Shown here: one piece after another, positions 5,749 to 7,352 of the stretch
Layout of the letters: each line of letters begins with the position of its first letter
Numbering within the stretch: position 1 is the stretch's first letter
Origin: CAYSPS01 sp964432975
Lineage (GTDB): Bacteria > Babelota > Babeliae > Babelales > UBA12409
Length of the DNA stretch: 7,352 nucleotides
Direction of reading: 5' to 3'
NCBI GenBank assembly: GCA_964432975.1
Contig: CAYSPS010000033.1
Span: 1 to 7,352, forward strand
Program-made: the position numbers and the translations under genes
Notes under the pieces: model-generated
Databases searched by the model: none
Told to the model about the DNA's origin: nothing
Seen by the model: the letters and a program-made list of their open reading frames with translations, nothing else

Positions 5749-7352
5749 ATGCCTTTACATGCAAATCATCGATTATGCGATAATTCAACTCAAGCGTCGC
5801 TGCATCCTTTAAATTCAAATTTTTTTGTATACGCGCTTGTACATGGTCACCCAAATCAAGTGCAACAGAACCGCACAAATCGTAATTGCCCGTCGCTTCA
5901 GTCAATTGTGGCGCCACTGAAACGCTCCGCAATGGACCAAGTATACGTGCAAAAAGACCCGTTTTCGCGTAACGAGCACCGCCAATGATCATATTTTTTA
6001 ATTGATCAGCAATCAGTGCTGGTACAACATTATCGATAGAAAATTCCGTAGATCCACTAATCAAGAGTGCCGCAATTTGTTCTTCCGTCAGGGCTGGCAC
6101 ACTACGTAAGCACACGGTTGGATTAGTCAATGGCCCATTTACCTGCACCATAAGCGTGTATGACCCAATTGTTGTTTGTGCAACTAAATCAACAAGCATA
6201 TGATCTGTATGCTCTGGCACAAGACGTATAATTCCGTGCGTAATAGTAAGCGGCTTAAATGGCAATTGCAACAAACCATCCTTAAGATTTAAAATCCCAC
6301 GCACACACGGTTGCTGCAAGCTGCCGCCAATATGTACGGTACCACTTATGTACGTACAAAATTGTGGCATATCGATACGCACCGGCTGAGCAGTAGCGCA
6401 GGTCAGATCTAATTGCAAAGGAGCTGATACACGAGACACCGATAAATCAGGACTCTTATCTGGTACCGTCTGCATAGCCAATTGATCGGCAACTATCATA
6501 CCATAAAGATGCCAACCATTTTGCCAGCGCACATCAAGCCCGCCAGAAAAGACCCCAACAATGCCGGCATAGCCAAGTGCACAATGATCAAATGATATTG
6601 GCGCACACACATACCAAGAATCACCCATATGCACCCGCGCATGCGCACAGCGCACAGCACCTTGATACAATCGCGCACAAAGACTATTCACGACTAATGT
6701 ACGATCATGTAAGTTTGTTTCAAAATTTCCGGTTAAACCTTCAAGCAAGGCACCACACGTGGGAAAAAAGAACGACCCCTGAGTAAGAAAAAAATCACCG
6801 TAAAAACGCTGTTGATCAAGTACACTATTAATCCGAAAAACACCATCACCGCGTATTAAGCGCGCAAAATCAAGCGGTAATAAAGCACCGCATGATGCAC
6901 CATAAATCATAGCCTTAACACGCGCTTGCAATTTTTCTGCCACCACTTCAGCAGAAAANNNNNNNNNNNNNNNNNNNNNNNNNNNNNNNNNNNNNNNNNN
7001 NNNNNNNNNNNNNNNNNNNNNNNNNNNNNNNNNNNNNNNNNNNNNNNNNNNNNNNNNNNNNNNNNNNNNNNNNNNGTATGCGCGAAACATCAACAAAATG
7101 TCCGTCAAGTTGCCACGCAGCATGCCCGCAGGATCCTTGTGCATTCAGCTCCTGATTATTAAGAAGTGCTTGCCCCTGCACAAGTACTGGCTGCGCACCA
7201 CCCACGACACGCGCTTGTGCCACCATGTGCGCCTTGGATATTGCTGAGCATGCCCCATGTGCTTGTACAATTCCAACCTGTGCATCCAAAGCATAAGGAC
7301 CACACAGCGGCACGGGCGCAGTCAGATCAGCGCTCAAACGCCAATCACCATG
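5693..7352 (-). CDS. tamB: TamB-like translocation/assembly protein, C-terminal part, with internal gap
   Basis: TamB proteins are long inner-membrane-anchored periplasmic beta-rich proteins that help outer-membrane biogenesis and are thought to carry lipid between membranes. Visible are 92 codons right of the gap (open to the window edge, beginning H-G-D-W-R-L-S) and 421 codons left of it. Diagnostic for the C-terminal TamB domain: G-G-S-L-Q-Q-P-x-V-R-G-I-L-N-L-K-D-G at about 6270-6330, G-P-L-T-N-P-T-V at about 6120, P-A-L-T-E-E-Q-I-A-A-L-L-I-S-G at about 6060-6100, and the terminal V-E-W-R-L-K-W. The two sides of the 117-N gap are in different frames, so the gap size is wrong or an indel is hidden there; I treat both as one gene. 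The true start is outside the window. Fourteen cysteines are visible, unusual for a periplasmic protein. The 3' end overlaps rluD by 56 bp. Confidence 0.85.
6959..7075. other. Assembly gap of 117 N inside the TamB gene
   Basis: Unknown bases. The minus-strand coding frame entering the gap (last complete codon ATA at 7077-7079) is out of phase with the frame leaving it (TTT at 6956-6958). For one intact gene the real gap must be 2 modulo 3 in length, whereas 117 is 0 modulo 3. Confidence 0.98.

Overview
This window of about 43% G+C (my estimate) carries seven protein genes packed on both strands, and no RNA genes, CRISPR array or insertion sequence that I can see. The TamB-type envelope protein points to a diderm bacterium. 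An exported ankyrin-repeat protein next to housekeeping genes, together with very tight packing (two tail-to-tail gene overlaps), suggests a host-associated lineage with a compact genome. Candidatus Dependentiae (TM6) is my best guess, from general gene style only; no marker in the window proves it.

Layout. 1-425 (-): the N-terminal part of a secreted ankyrin-repeat protein running off the left edge, with its own sigma70-like promoter at 495-523. 544-1713 (-): tyrosyl-tRNA synthetase. 1733-2413 (-): a membrane protein of the site-2 protease (M50) fold whose zinc ligands appear to be replaced; it lies 19 bp upstream of tyrS and probably shares a promoter at 2452-2480. 2522-3223 (+): triosephosphate isomerase, divergent and rich in His and Cys. 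3218-4618 (-): MgtE magnesium transporter, convergent with tpiA and overlapping it by 6 bp, preceded by a possible 13-codon leader ORF at 4629-4670. 4762-5748 (+): RluA/RluD-type pseudouridine synthase, divergent from mgtE across a short region with interleaved promoters. 5693-7352 (-): C-terminal part of a TamB-like protein, open at the right edge, interrupted by 117 unknown bases (6959-7075) and overlapping rluD tail-to-tail by 56 bp.

The genes do not form one pathway. Translation and rRNA modification (tyrS, rluD), glycolysis (tpiA), Mg2+ uptake (mgtE) and envelope assembly (tamB) are housekeeping; the ankyrin protein is accessory and a candidate host-interaction factor. The items most worth a second look are the apparently inactive protease homologue, the possible leader peptide of mgtE, and the divergent TIM. 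I did not find a convincing new multi-gene system.
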